A stretch of 64,000 bases of DNA, from the NCBI GenBank assembly GCA_023091665.1, contig JALJCQ010000030.1, forward strand, positions 560,501 to 624,500. Direction: 5' to 3'. Positions 43,117 to 52,874 of the stretch are shown here, piece after piece (within the stretch, counting starts at the first letter, position 1; the number at the start of each line of letters is the position of its first letter). Both the position numbers and the translations under genes were made by a program. This stretch comes from Pythium myriotylum. Lineage: Eukaryota; Oomycota; Peronosporomycetes; Pythiales; Pythiaceae. The notes under the pieces are model-generated. The model was not told where the DNA came from. It saw only the letters and a list, made by a program, of their open reading frames with translations, and did not search any database.

Positions 43117-43170
43117 TTTTAAAACACTCCTCCAACGTTAGCCCTCCCAACGTAGGAGGAGTGTTTAAAA
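43117..43170. repeat. Palindrome D (22-23-base arms, 9-base loop)
   Basis: Arms 43117-43139 and 43149-43170 differ by one indel in the A run and one substitution; the core is ACACTCCTCC and its complement. Confidence 0.9.
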
Positions 43171-43423
43171 TCACAAGGCAGGGCACTTTAGCAAAGTGAC
43201 TCCAATTGCCTTGATAAACCAGAATTTTGAATCAGTTGCAAAACCATTACCCTCTTCCACCTATCGTTTGGGTGACTGTGGGCGCTTGATCTGACTATCC
43301 CATAAAAAAATCTCACCCCCAGACCTTCCATCAATCCTATCGAACATAGCCGGACCAATGTATCATTTGGGTTGGAAGAGAGGTGGTTCCGCCAAAACTC
43401 AATTGTCACCGAGACCGATAGGA

Positions 43424-46176
43424 ATGCTTGGAATGCTAACCGCCTTCCTTCTCCTGCTGGCGCCGTCGTCGTACGCTGCCATCTGCGAGACAATCGGCAT
43501 AGAAGCACCTCGGGTCGTCACCCTCGTAGTATCGTCCAAGAACGAGTCTGAAGCTTGGGTGGTCAGACCCAACTGCTCTTTCGAGGTGGTTCCCGTTGAA
43601 AATAGCTCCGGAATGCTCTCGCTCAGCTTGAACTTGCGGGGAATCGAGCGTGTTGAGAGCTATCCCCGTGTTCAAAAACTGTCGGTGAGGGTCACAGAGA
43701 TCAATGCTTAGCTAAAGCTGATGAGAAAACGTGTGTTCAGCCTTTTAGGAGGCAATTATATCTCGGACAGCGATCTCACTGGGCCCAATACTACAGATGA
43801 GATGCAAGTAAATGTCATTCTAACTCTTCACCAACTCCACGCGAAGACTGACGAAGTATTCGCATCTCTCTAGCGATCTGACCAAGAATAACTTGACATC
43901 TCTCGAAGGACTTCGATTTCCGACATCTCTGCGGATTCTGTAGGCTCTTCGCAGCACAGATTCATCTACCTAGAACTGCCTGGTCACAAGCATCGTTTTC
44001 TGCTGTGTATCATCCAGGGGTCTGTCTTTGAACCAGTTTACGCGAACGAGTGACATTGCGTTGCCACCGGGACTTACAGTCTTGTCCGTGTAATGGACCA
44101 TTTGTAATCGACCACGGCGAATCCTGAACGTGATTATTATATCCTCACCAGGCGGCTTAGGAATGGTCTTTTTGCGGACGTCAAGTTCAAGCTCCCACCG
44201 CTGCTGCAAGAATTGTGAGGCTTTGGATTGGGACATAGCTTCGTTGACTTACGCCAACAGCTAACATTATGGATTACGGTCAGAGAGTTATCCTACGGCG
44301 CAGTTTCGTCCTTACAAGGCCTTCAATGGAATGAAGCAATAACTAGGCTGTGAGATGGTGCTGCAACATCACCAACTTCGCCACGAGAATGACAATCTCT
44401 TCCCCAACAGATCATGTGCCCAGTGCCCGATTCAGTCAATCACGGGTGTACGCTTCCCTCCAAGCCTAAAGTATCTGTAGGTCATCGCTTGGTACCGAAA
44501 CTCGAGTTCAGGTGCGTCGCTAACCGTTTATGGCAGGGAAGTAGACTTCGAGAGGCTCACAACTCTAGAGATATGCGAGTCGGACCTGGAGACGATTCAA
44601 GAGATGTCCCTCAGTACTTTGCAGCCTAGCCAGATTCGTTGTGAGGACCCCATGGCGACACGAGTCCTTGCGCGAAAATCCCAGTTCCCAGTGTGTGTGA
44701 TCAGTGGTACGCCCCCCACTTAGGTCAGAAAAAAGGACTCGAAAAACTAACCAGTTGTGTTGTAGACGCCAGATTCAAGGAAAAGTACGGCGGAAACTTT
44801 ACCTCGGCCGTCGATATGTCGATTAGTGGGAGTGATGCAGATGAGAATCCGCAAGTTTCTCCCGTCGTGAAAAAACCTTTACCGACACCAGAAGGCACAA
44901 TTGTTATCGTCAATACCATATCGCCATCACCAACACCGCGAACTGTGAGGTAAGAGGAACCCCAGCTTTCGGCCCAAGTGGGATTACCAAAGACCTGACG
45001 ACAACCAATGCAATCAGCTACGAATCGGATCTTGTCACTCTGCCAAACCAGTCCTCTCTTCCCACTCCAGTTGCAGTTAGAAGTCTTAAGCCCAGCTCTC
45101 CTCAGCCGACCACGTCATCTCCTTTCTTGCGTGAGGAAACGGGACCAGGCGAAGAGCCTGGACAAAACGCTTCGTCAAACACTGCGGTTATCGTCACGCT
45201 AGGCTGCATTGCTGCTATCGCTCTCGTGGGTTTCGTACTAGTGCGCCAACGCAAGCGCCCAAAGGTGTCAAATGTCAGTCACGCATCCTTGCTCACATCG
45301 ACGGACGAAACGGGACTCGCGGACCTGCCATTGTTCGCCAAAGATGTCGTGGGCGAAGATCTCACGCCGTTTCGTTTGATAGCAAGCGACATCACCGATG
45401 TTCACACCCAAGAAAGAGATGATGGTACTACTCTGAAGCTCGCAACCTTGAATGGCAGGATTGTCGTCATCCGAGGAGTTCATCGTGGACGAGAGAGCGA
45501 CCATGAGAGCCTCCAATCGTTTGTCCAAGACCTTCGACTCGCGGTACAGCTTGATCACCCCCGACTCGTCGAGTTCATCGGCTTCACATTGACGCTTCCA
45601 CGCGACTTCAACGCCGTAGTCGCTTTTATGACCGGTGGAGACCTACGTTGTGCCCTCCACGATCCCGATTTAATCCCACAACGGCGTGATTGGTTTGAAC
45701 TTTCCCACAAACTCAAGCCCAAACTCGAGATTGCGATGGATGTGGTGTTGGCAATGACTTACTTGCACTCTTTCCAGCCTCAGATCGTCCACGGCAAGCT
45801 GAGCACTCGCAAGGTTCTCTTAGATGAATGCGGTGATGCCAAACTGAGTACGTTTGGCATTGCTCAGTGGGCGGCTCGTGACTCCACGATCATTGGAATG
45901 ATCCACGAGCCACTCACGATTGCCCCTGAAGTGCTAAGAGGTGAGCAGCATAATGACCGCGCTGACGTCTATGCGTTCGGACTTCTGCTAGTTGAGATGA
46001 ACCAAGGACATTCCCCGCAGTGCCACATGAATCTTCCTCGTGAACTCCAAACGATTGTGGCATCATGTATGAACGAAAATCCAGGCGAACGACCAAGCTT
46101 CATGCAGCTCCACTACGAAATGTCCATGCTTCGTTCAGGTATCAAAAGGGAAGACCAGAAGCGGGGTACTTCGTAG
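43424..46176 (+). CDS. LRR receptor with predicted pseudokinase domain
   Basis: Eight exons: 43424-43680, 43741-43803, 43874-43939, 44284-44349, 44411-44476, 44537-44706, 44766-44949, 45018-46176; about 676 residues. Signal peptide (MLGMLTAFLLLLAPSSYAA), ICETIGIEAPRVVTL domain, four single-exon LRRs (fewer than in the paralogue), Cys linker ending CVIS, Thr/Ser/Pro stalk, transmembrane helix (AVIVTLGCIAAIALVGFVLV), kinase-fold domain. Key catalytic residues are replaced: VAIK-type lysine is Arg (VVIRG), HRDLKARN is HGKLSTRK and DFG is TFG, while APEVLRGE and DVYAFG remain. Thus it is probably inactive but folded. Intron 2 appears to use a GC donor (GCAAGT at 43804). Intron 3 is 344 bases, unlike the ~60 of its neighbours. 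Confidence 0.82.
43970..44236 (-). other. Open frame of 88 codons inside intron 3, opposite strand
   Basis: An ATG-initiated frame (MSQSKASQFLQQRW...) encodes a charged, soluble-looking peptide with RKKTIPKPPGEDIIITFRIR. It fills most of the enlarged intron of the pseudokinase gene. I recognise no family. It may be a fragment of an inserted gene or chance. Confidence 0.3.
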
Positions 46177-46289
46177 CGTAGAGTTGGTCCATTTCTCAGA
46201 GAATCCTCGATTATCCTAGCGCCAAACTTCTTTTCATTACTGTGCCTCTGCCAGTGTTAGCGCTTTCTCTGTTATCGACGAAAGCTTCC

Positions 46290-46470
46290 GTGGTGGTTGA
46301 TGGGCACTATGATGATGGAACTGAACCGGATCAAGCCCGACGTTGGATTTGATATACAGCAGCCGCGGTGATGGAGATTCCAGGCTTTTGCCGTAAGCAA
46401 CAACTTAATTTTCTGACTGTTCTATCGACTCAGAGCAATTCAAGATCATCCGCACCTCAACTACTAAGTC
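46290..46470 (+). pseudogene. Third remnant of the vWA gene 3' end
   Basis: Pieces matching exon 7 (GATCAAGCCCGACGTTGGAT, GGAGATTCCAGG) and exon 8 (AGAGCAATTCAAGATCATCC) of the 34687-35975 gene occur in order with deletions and substitutions. It lies just downstream of the pseudokinase gene, which suggests vWA and LRR-kinase genes were duplicated together. Confidence 0.75.
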
Positions 46471-46491
46471 ATTCTCGCTCGCAACTTGAGT

Positions 46492-46554
46492 GAAGAAGGT
46501 GGCCAAGAGAGTACAGTTGTTCCGAACAACTGTACTCTCTTGGTCACCTTCTTC
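46492..46554. repeat. Palindrome E (30-bp arms, 3-base loop)
   Basis: Arms 46492-46521 and 46525-46554 pair with one mismatch around CCG. The left arm resembles the 3' flank of the vWA gene (GTGAAGGTGGCCAGGGAAGT at 36062 onward), so the right arm appears to be the added inverted copy. Confidence 0.92.
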
Positions 46555-46712
46555 CGACCGCAAGCCTACCATGTCGCGTGTTTCTCCGAGCTCTTACACC
46601 AAGGTCGGAAGAATCTTCTGCAGGTCAACCTAGGATCAGGTCTAGTATACGGTCATACTAGGTTTTTTCACCATGGTCATGCGTAGATCATGAGGTTTTT
46701 TATGGTGGTCAG

Positions 46713-48863
46713 ATGACTGGTCACATTTCGTTTGACAACCGTGGATCACAACCATTGATTGACAACCACGATCACGAATACAACTACAACACAGTCTTGC
46801 CATCCTCACTTTCCAAATCCCGAGAAGGTTGTCCCAAGTACCGAAGTCAGCTTCCACTGCCACTACCAATTCAATGCCATCCCAATTGCGTCTACGTGCT
46901 CTTCGTAGCATGTAGCATCCAACAACGTTCTCGAACGGCGTCGGCTCGTGCTGACAATCCGTGGTATGTGTCGGTCTCTTCACCACCTCCCACGGAGGTG
47001 AATGGTTCGTCAACGATGAGTAGCCTTTGCGAAGCCGTCCCGGCGCCACCACCAACTCGTGATGATTCAAGTGCGGTTGACGTTGGAGATGACGGCGAAG
47101 CCGTTGCTCCTCGTCGTGCGCGAGTGACTAAGCGTAGCCGGCTCTCTAATCGCGAACATGACGGAGCAAGTGATCATGGAGATGACGGCCCAACTCGGCA
47201 ACCATCGTCGCAAGAAGTCGATGGAAACGAGAGTGTAAGCGATGTGAATCCACCAACCACCCATGCGGTCGTGCGTGTTGTTGAACCGGGAGAGCTCTCC
47301 GCAGCCGAACGGGAGGATACTTTAAGTCTTGGTCGACGTGCTGGAAGGACCAAGGTGTTTGTCGATGGCTATGAATTTACGCAAGCAAACAAGACTCGTG
47401 TCAAGATCACCTATCGATGCAGTTTCTACCGGAGCCAAGACTGCAAAGCTCGGCTTCACCTCCTTGCATCGACGATGGAGTACGACACTGCGAATATGAT
47501 CCCCCACACCTGCATACCACCATCTCGCATTTCCGATTGCATCGACCAAGGTGCGTCGTGTCTCGACCTTCGCCATGCAATGCAACAAGATGTCGACAAC
47601 CACGCGCTTCCAGGAAACTTGACGCCGCACCAGATTTGGATGCGTGTCAGTGAGACCCACTTGAGTGAGCGTGGTGGTAACATAGTGGTTCGCGCTTTGA
47701 CAAAGAACCAAGTCATCAAACGTGTTCACAACGTTCGTGCCAGTCACTATGGTGCAGATATGCATGGCCGCGTGGAAGTCGCCCCACTCTCGCGAGTCTT
47801 GAACTCCAACCTCAGCTTTTTCCAGTTCCACCATGTGTGGCATAACCCACACTTGAAGGGCGAGAACAAGATCGACAGAGTCATTGGGTGGGCTCATCCG
47901 ACGTTGCTTACTCTGCTGCGGTATGAGAATCTGTCGCTCTTTATCGATGCAACATTTCGCTGTGTGCCGGTGAAGTTCAAGCAATGTGTGGTGTTGATGG
48001 TCTACGACAAAGGAACCAAGTTGTATGTACCTGTGTGCTACGTGCTTGCAGCATCGAAAACTTACGATGCGTACTGGAACATCTTCCAGTACATTCGGGA
48101 CGCGTGCGGGGAGAGTATCAAGGCAGCTGAGGTTGTGTGTGATTTTGAGACGGCTCTAGTTGGTGCTGTGTCCGAATGGTTTGAGGATGCACGGGTGATC
48201 GGCTGCTTTTTTCACTTTAAACAAGCATGCCAGAGGAGGATGGTCAAGTACCGCATCCCCAAGGACGAAATCAGTGTCGCAATGGAGCAAGGTGTTTTAG
48301 ATATGCTGACAGTTGTTGATCGCGAGCAGATTTTCCCTCAAGGCGTATCGTGGGTCAAGGCGACGATTCGACAGCGGTGCCAAGAGATTGGGATCGACTA
48401 CTCAAAGGCAAAATGGCGTGAGTTCTGGGCATACTTTCAACGAACCTGGATCCAACTGCATCCTCCTACAGTGTGGAACATTCACGGCATCCACCGGAGT
48501 ATCGTGGCTCGCACCAACAACCCGCTTGAGCGATTTAATCGCGAGCTTAATGCTGCGTTCGCAACACCACATCCCTCGGTGCCTCGCTTTGTCAACACAG
48601 TTGAGGCTATTTCGCGTGACTACGTTCGCCTACGTGAGCAGATTAGCCGTGGGCAAGCAGAGGCCCCGGCTCGACAGCGTTCCATCACTCTCCCAACTGC
48701 CGTTCGACTTCCAGACACAGTGCCTGGAGATGACCAGTCTAGCGATGAAGAAGCTGATCTAGGTTACGAGTACCAAAGCAGTTCGACTGACGACGACGCA
48801 GAAGAGGACATGTCCATGCTCGGTGGTGATGGTGTTGATGATGATTATGATAATGTAGTGTAG
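46713..48863 (+). mobile_element. MULE-type transposase gene with FLYWCH-like zinc finger
   Basis: An uninterrupted frame of 716 codons from the ATG at 46713; an ATG at 47016 (615 residues) is the more natural start because the sequence before it is Pro/Ser-rich and unlike the family. Seen: FLYWCH-like zinc module (ITYRCSFYRSQDCKARLHLL ... HTC), then the MULE catalytic domain: first Asp in SLFIDATFRC, second in VVCDFETALVGAV, the GCFFHFKQACQRR motif, and the Glu in NNPLERFNRELN. The tail is acidic. The frame looks intact, so the transposase may be functional. I could not find convincing terminal inverted repeats or a 9-11-bp target duplication; element limits are therefore open. Confidence 0.82.
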
Positions 48864-48977
48864 TTGACGTAAAATGGAGTGGCTCAACCGAGGCTAATCT
48901 TTCAATGCCATGTTCTTTACTCCCAATTGAGTACGTTCGCAGCGTCGGGTTGATCAACGATCGTTTGATGTGCTGTA

Positions 48978-49002
48978 CCGCAAACCACGGAAAGATGAAC
49001 CA
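48978..49002 (+). repeat. Left terminal inverted repeat of the pogo-like element
   Basis: Twenty-five bases starting CCGCAAACC, an exact reverse complement of 50674-50698. One further base pairs inside. Confidence 0.95.
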
Positions 49003-49293
49003 CACGGAAAGATGCGCCACCTGTCAAAAGTGATTGATTCTGCGCAGGTTTTCTTCATGGTGAATCAGATCTGTCCCACCCACTCTTGAAAATCATCTCT
49101 CAAGAAATTACAGGTTTTCGAGTCACTGTACTTCACCCCTGGAATTCACGGTACTCTCTGCAACAATGAAACATTCCCTGTAATACCTTCGGTAGTCCCC
49201 ACCTCTTCAAATATTGAGAAGTCAAAAGTAACATTAGGGAAGATATGGTAATTAATGCATTACCTATCGCTGACCAGAATGTGGGCGTCATTC

Positions 49294-50535
49294 TTACACT
49301 ATGGCCTCCAGGACGGCAGTGTTCTCGTTTTGGGGTTTAGGTCCAAAAGGCAAAAATGGGCCAGACGCGACGAACGCGCTGCGGACGACATCCGCTGAGA
49401 TCTCAGCGACCGCTGTTAGCGTGCGAACGATCATGTCACGTCGCCTTTCGAACGCTGAGAGAGGGGGCGTCACTCCAGTGTACATCTCGACGTAGAGACG
49501 TCTGAGACGGGCCTTGAAAGGGCCCATGATGCCCACGTCTAGAGGCTGACAGACACTGGTCGTGCCACCTGGAACGTAGACAGTAAATGTACCCATGGCA
49601 GCTAGGGTCTCTCTCACCGATGGCAACTGGTGAATCTTCAGACTGTCGAGAATGAGGACAGTGGGGCCTGTCACCTCATACTTCCAGGCTCGCTCGATCC
49701 AGTCGAGCATGACCTCTTCGTCAAACCATGCGTTTTTCTGCACTGCATACGTCGCATTCTCCCCGTCGCAATACCCCTCCACTTCATCTTGGACGTCGCC
49801 ACCCGGTTTTCCCTTGAAGACGAAGTGGGGTGCGAGAAAACGACCATCAGCGCACGCTGTTAGAGCGACAGTGCAGCGGTAACCCCCTTTCCCAGCGAGC
49901 TTGCATGGCACGCGTTTGACGCCCTTGAAATCGACGGTCGTTCGAGCACCGAGATTGCAGTAGACACTTGTCTGGTCCATGTTGTAGAGCACGAACGGTG
50001 GAGGCGTCCCAGTCGCAGAATCGAGGAAATGATCGATAAGAATAGCACTCACTTCAAGAGCAAACGCCTCCTTATATTTCATTAACTCATCCTTTGACTT
50101 CCGCCCCGAGTGACTGATGCGACGAATTGACAGCCCACTACGCTGCATGAAGCGGTCGCACCACGCCAGACGAGCTCCCTCTGTCTTGTCCGCAAGGAAA
50201 CCTGGGAGTAGGCGCAGGCACTCGAGCACGATACCCTCCCTCGTCACAGGCAGCTCCTCGCGTCTCTGGTCCTTGACCCAGGTGACGAGAGCATCCTCTA
50301 CGACGTGGCTTTCGGAGCGGCGGCCGCTTCCTCCCACCGTGAGCTTGCTCGCGCGTTTGTTCTCGCATGCAGAGCGGATGCGCTCCGCTCTGCGCTCCCA
50401 CGAGCGATGCGTGGATCGATTGATGCCGTTGACACGGCAAAAATCGGAGCGATTCTCGGTCGATGCAGCGAACGCATCGACCGCGCCGACTTTATTCTTG
50501 TTCGTGAAGGCCAAAGGTATGCGCTGCCTTGGCAT
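49294..50535 (-). CDS. pogo/Tigger-family DDD transposase
   Basis: A 413-residue intact protein. The N-terminus has a psq/CENP-B-like helix-turn-helix (FTNKNKVGAVDAFAAS, DFCRVNGINRSTHRSW) for binding the terminal repeats. The DDE_1 catalytic domain shows the three acidic residues in LYNMDQTSVY, VLILDSLKIHQ and SVCQPLDVGIMGPFK, with the usual PHFVFKGKPGG stretch between. It would cut and paste the surrounding element at TA sites. No stop or frameshift is present. Confidence 0.92.
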   Translation of the reverse strand: MPRQRIPLAFTNKNKVGAVDAFAASTENRSDFCRVNGINRSTHRSWERRAERIRSACENKRASKLTVGGSGRRSESHVVEDALVTWVKDQRREELPVTREGIVLECLRLLPGFLADKTEGARLAWCDRFMQRSGLSIRRISHSGRKSKDELMKYKEAFALEVSAILIDHFLDSATGTPPPFVLYNMDQTSVYCNLGARTTVDFKGVKRVPCKLAGKGGYRCTVALTACADGRFLAPHFVFKGKPGGDVQDEVEGYCDGENATYAVQKNAWFDEEVMLDWIERAWKYEVTGPTVLILDSLKIHQLPSVRETLAAMGTFTVYVPGGTTSVCQPLDVGIMGPFKARLRRLYVEMYTGVTPPLSAFERRRDMIVRTLTAVAEISADVVRSAFVASGPFLPFGPKPQNENTAVLEAIV

Positions 50536-50673
50536 CGGTTATCGTTTTGCACGTGATCGCAGTCCACCTACTTTCAGGAAAATGGATGGACCTGGTTCGC
50601 CAATCAAAATGCACAGTAAAACACGGAAAGATGCAACACCTCTCGAAACCGTTTTGTTTTTTGGTGGCATAGG

Positions 50674-50698
50674 TGGTTCATCTTTCCGTGGTTTGCGG
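50674..50698 (-). repeat. Right terminal inverted repeat of the pogo-like element
   Basis: Exact inverted copy of 48978-49002, followed by the TA target duplicate. Confidence 0.95.
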
Positions 50699-51049
50699 TA
50701 GTGACGTCGACATGGCTGCTTACGTTGTGAGTGATATGCATGTTGTGACCAATGTCTGGTTTTGGTCAGCGCTATTTTCTGCCACTGATCACGTGACCCG
50801 GCCTCGTGACCTGACCGGAAAATTGACCTGTATTAGACATAACCCCAAGGTCCTGTTCGTCCCCCAAGGTGACTACTAATTGATGTGCCATCTATGCTTC
50901 GCCTGACAAGCAAGCCCCGTAACGCAGTGTCGCACGACTTTCCTGTGCAATCATTGACCGTAACCCAATTACGGATTGGCCTGCTTTTGAGACCCAAATA
51001 AATCTGGCATCGTATTTTACGCAACCCTGGTTGTTTCCGCATACGGCCA

Positions 51050-52090
51050 GCGCTGCTCCAAGTCTTGACAAGCCTCCAGCGTCTGCTGGCACCATCGTCA
51101 TACACTGCGGTGTCACGCCACCTTTTGTTTTGCACGCTGCAGTGCATGACGACGGTGTGGGTGTGCAAAACAAAAGGTGGCGTGAGGAAGGTACCTCAGG
51201 TCGTCACTCTGCCAGTCTCACAAACGACATGGTCTATGTTGAAACTATCTCCGGAGTGTGTTCACTCGGCTTGCCGGGTCGCAAAAGTCTGTCCTTGGCC
51301 ACGGCTGATGCCAAAAAGCGCATGTTGTGGCTTTTAGGACAATCAAACCTACGACAGCAGTCTCACGGGGCCAGTATCGCAGACGAAATGCAAGTAAATG
51401 GCATGAAACCTTTCCCCCAACTCCATGCCAAGACTGACGAGGTATTGGGACCTGTCTCCAGAGACCTGACAAACAACGACTTGACGTCTCTCGAAGGATG
51501 CACAGCTTGCACACGTAAAAGGGAGGCATGATATCACCCGAGGGTTTGATCGTTGACGACGGAGCAACCAAAAGAGTCTCCATGGAAGATATAATACTCG
51601 CTATAGGGCATTACCAGCCCTAGCTTACTGTGTTCATCGGTTTCACGTTCACCGTTTCATGCAACTTCAATGCCCTCGATTTTGGTGATGACGGTGGCCT
51701 CCGCGGTGATCCTCGGATTTGAGCTCATAGCACCACTGCTGATTTGAACAGCCCCGAAAACTTTGGCTCAAACTCGAGAATTCTATGGATGGTGCTGGCG
51801 ATAAATGCTCGCATTCTTTCTTGCCCAGGCCGTCCACCTTGAGATGAGCGCTCGCACAGAGTCCTCAGATTGACTGTTGAGCGATCTACTCACAATTGGC
51901 CGAAGTGCTTAGAGACGAGCAGCACAGCGATCGCGCGAATAGGGTCTTGCAAGTCGAGATGAACCGTGGGAAATTCTCCCAAGATTTACCCTCTGAGGAC
52001 CAAACGATTGTTGCTAACTGCTGAACTGAACAAGAATGCACCCCAGCGAAATGTCCGCGCTTCGTTTAGATCCCAGGAAGGAATGACCAG
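51050..52090 (+). pseudogene. Decayed LRR-kinase remnant, copy 2
   Basis: More complete than the copy at 36155. It keeps the N-terminal exon (51085-51290, with an inserted palindrome), the second exon with GCAAGT donor (51362-51393), one LRR piece (51465-51500), then kinase pieces: FIGF-like stretch (~51632-51670), a region for APEVLRGEQHSDRA (~51895-51945) and the C-terminal part (~51955-52080). LRR exons, stalk and transmembrane segment are deleted, and stops and frameshifts abound. Closest to the 43424-46176 gene. Confidence 0.75.
51114..51184. repeat. Palindrome F2 (22-bp arms, 27-base loop)
   Basis: Arms 51114-51135 and 51163-51184 are perfect and equal to those of F1. The loop contains, at 51139-51157, an inverted copy (17 of 19 bases) of 51090-51108. 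Confidence 0.92.
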
Positions 52091-52874
52091 ATCCTGGGTA
52101 GTTGCCCAGGCAGTTTCGACTCATTTCACGGAAGTGTCCTCAACTATTAGGACGCCGAACTGCCCTCTCTCTGCCTTCTCTCTGCCTTCTCTGGCTAAAA
52201 AATTCCAGCGCTATCGCTTGTTTCGACAAGTGGTCAGTTTACTGTGACACCGACGGCTGTAGATCTGTGCATTGATTCGTGTTGTGTTGAGTCTGTTGCG
52301 GCGAAGACGACAATTACAAGCGAATGGTGATGGGGTTCGTGCCGCTCTCGACTTCCTTACTTGCATTAAAGCTCGAAACTTTCGGTGGGCAGCTCCGAGC
52401 ACTTGTCTTGAGTTACGTACATGTACTGTAAGTACTCGGGACTCACCAAGATTTGCCAGTCATTTCGAAGTGGGACCAACAGTGTCAAGACTGTCGTGAT
52501 GTCGCGTCAAGCTCGGGTTCAGACGATCTTCGTTTCCAGGGCCGGGAAGTCCAGACGAGCGAACCCATCTGGACCAGCTCTCAGTCAAGTTATCCACTCT
52601 TGGGAGGCTGCCCACTCTGTCTCGAAGCATCGCTTTCGAGCGGGTATCGGATTGCACCATACATTCCGTAGAGCTCACCACCATGTGAGTCACATGCCAT
52701 GCGCCGGAAATGGCTGGGGCTGCTGTGCACGGCCACCAGGACGATGGCAGAACCGCGCCGTCTGCGCTTCTGCAGAGTGACGACTGGCTTCATCGAAGCG
52801 GCGTGTGCTGTCGTTAGTCCGGACCCATGGATGGGTGGCCTCGGCGCGCGGAGACGCTCAGATCCCGATCGTCC

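Larger units (their letters stand above)
41955..43423. other. Palindrome-rich interval between two divergent LRR-kinase genes
   Basis: This 1.5-kb interval separates the start codons of two kinase paralogues and contains four palindromes (listed separately). Short open frames occur, the longest on the minus strand at 43186-42779, but they cross the palindromes and show no domain. Promoters of both genes must lie here. Confidence 0.6.
48978..50698. mobile_element. Complete pogo/Tigger-like DNA transposon
   Basis: A 1721-bp element bounded by 25-bp perfect terminal inverted repeats beginning CCGCAAACCACGG and flanked by TA on both sides (48976-48977 and 50699-50700), the target duplication of the Tc1/mariner/pogo group. 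It encodes one transposase on the minus strand. The motif ACGGAAAGATG also occurs as a subterminal copy inside each end (near 49006 and 50619). Perfect repeats and an intact frame imply recent activity. Confidence 0.93.
50701..52874. other. Interval with LRR-kinase debris, otherwise gene-free
   Basis: Besides the pseudogene at 51050-52090 and a palindrome, I see no gene. The part 52100-52874 has short open frames without domains and must contain the promoter of the third kinase paralogue. Confidence 0.5.

Noticed and set aside
42779..43186. A 135-codon minus-strand frame with a hydrophobic segment
   Set aside because: It starts inside palindrome D's flank and runs through palindrome C. The coding potential is not credible, although a relic of a membrane protein cannot be excluded.
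46640..46720. Terminal inverted repeat of the MULE element
   Set aside because: The repeats around AGGTTTTTT are direct and degenerate, and no matching inverted copy was found after 48863.
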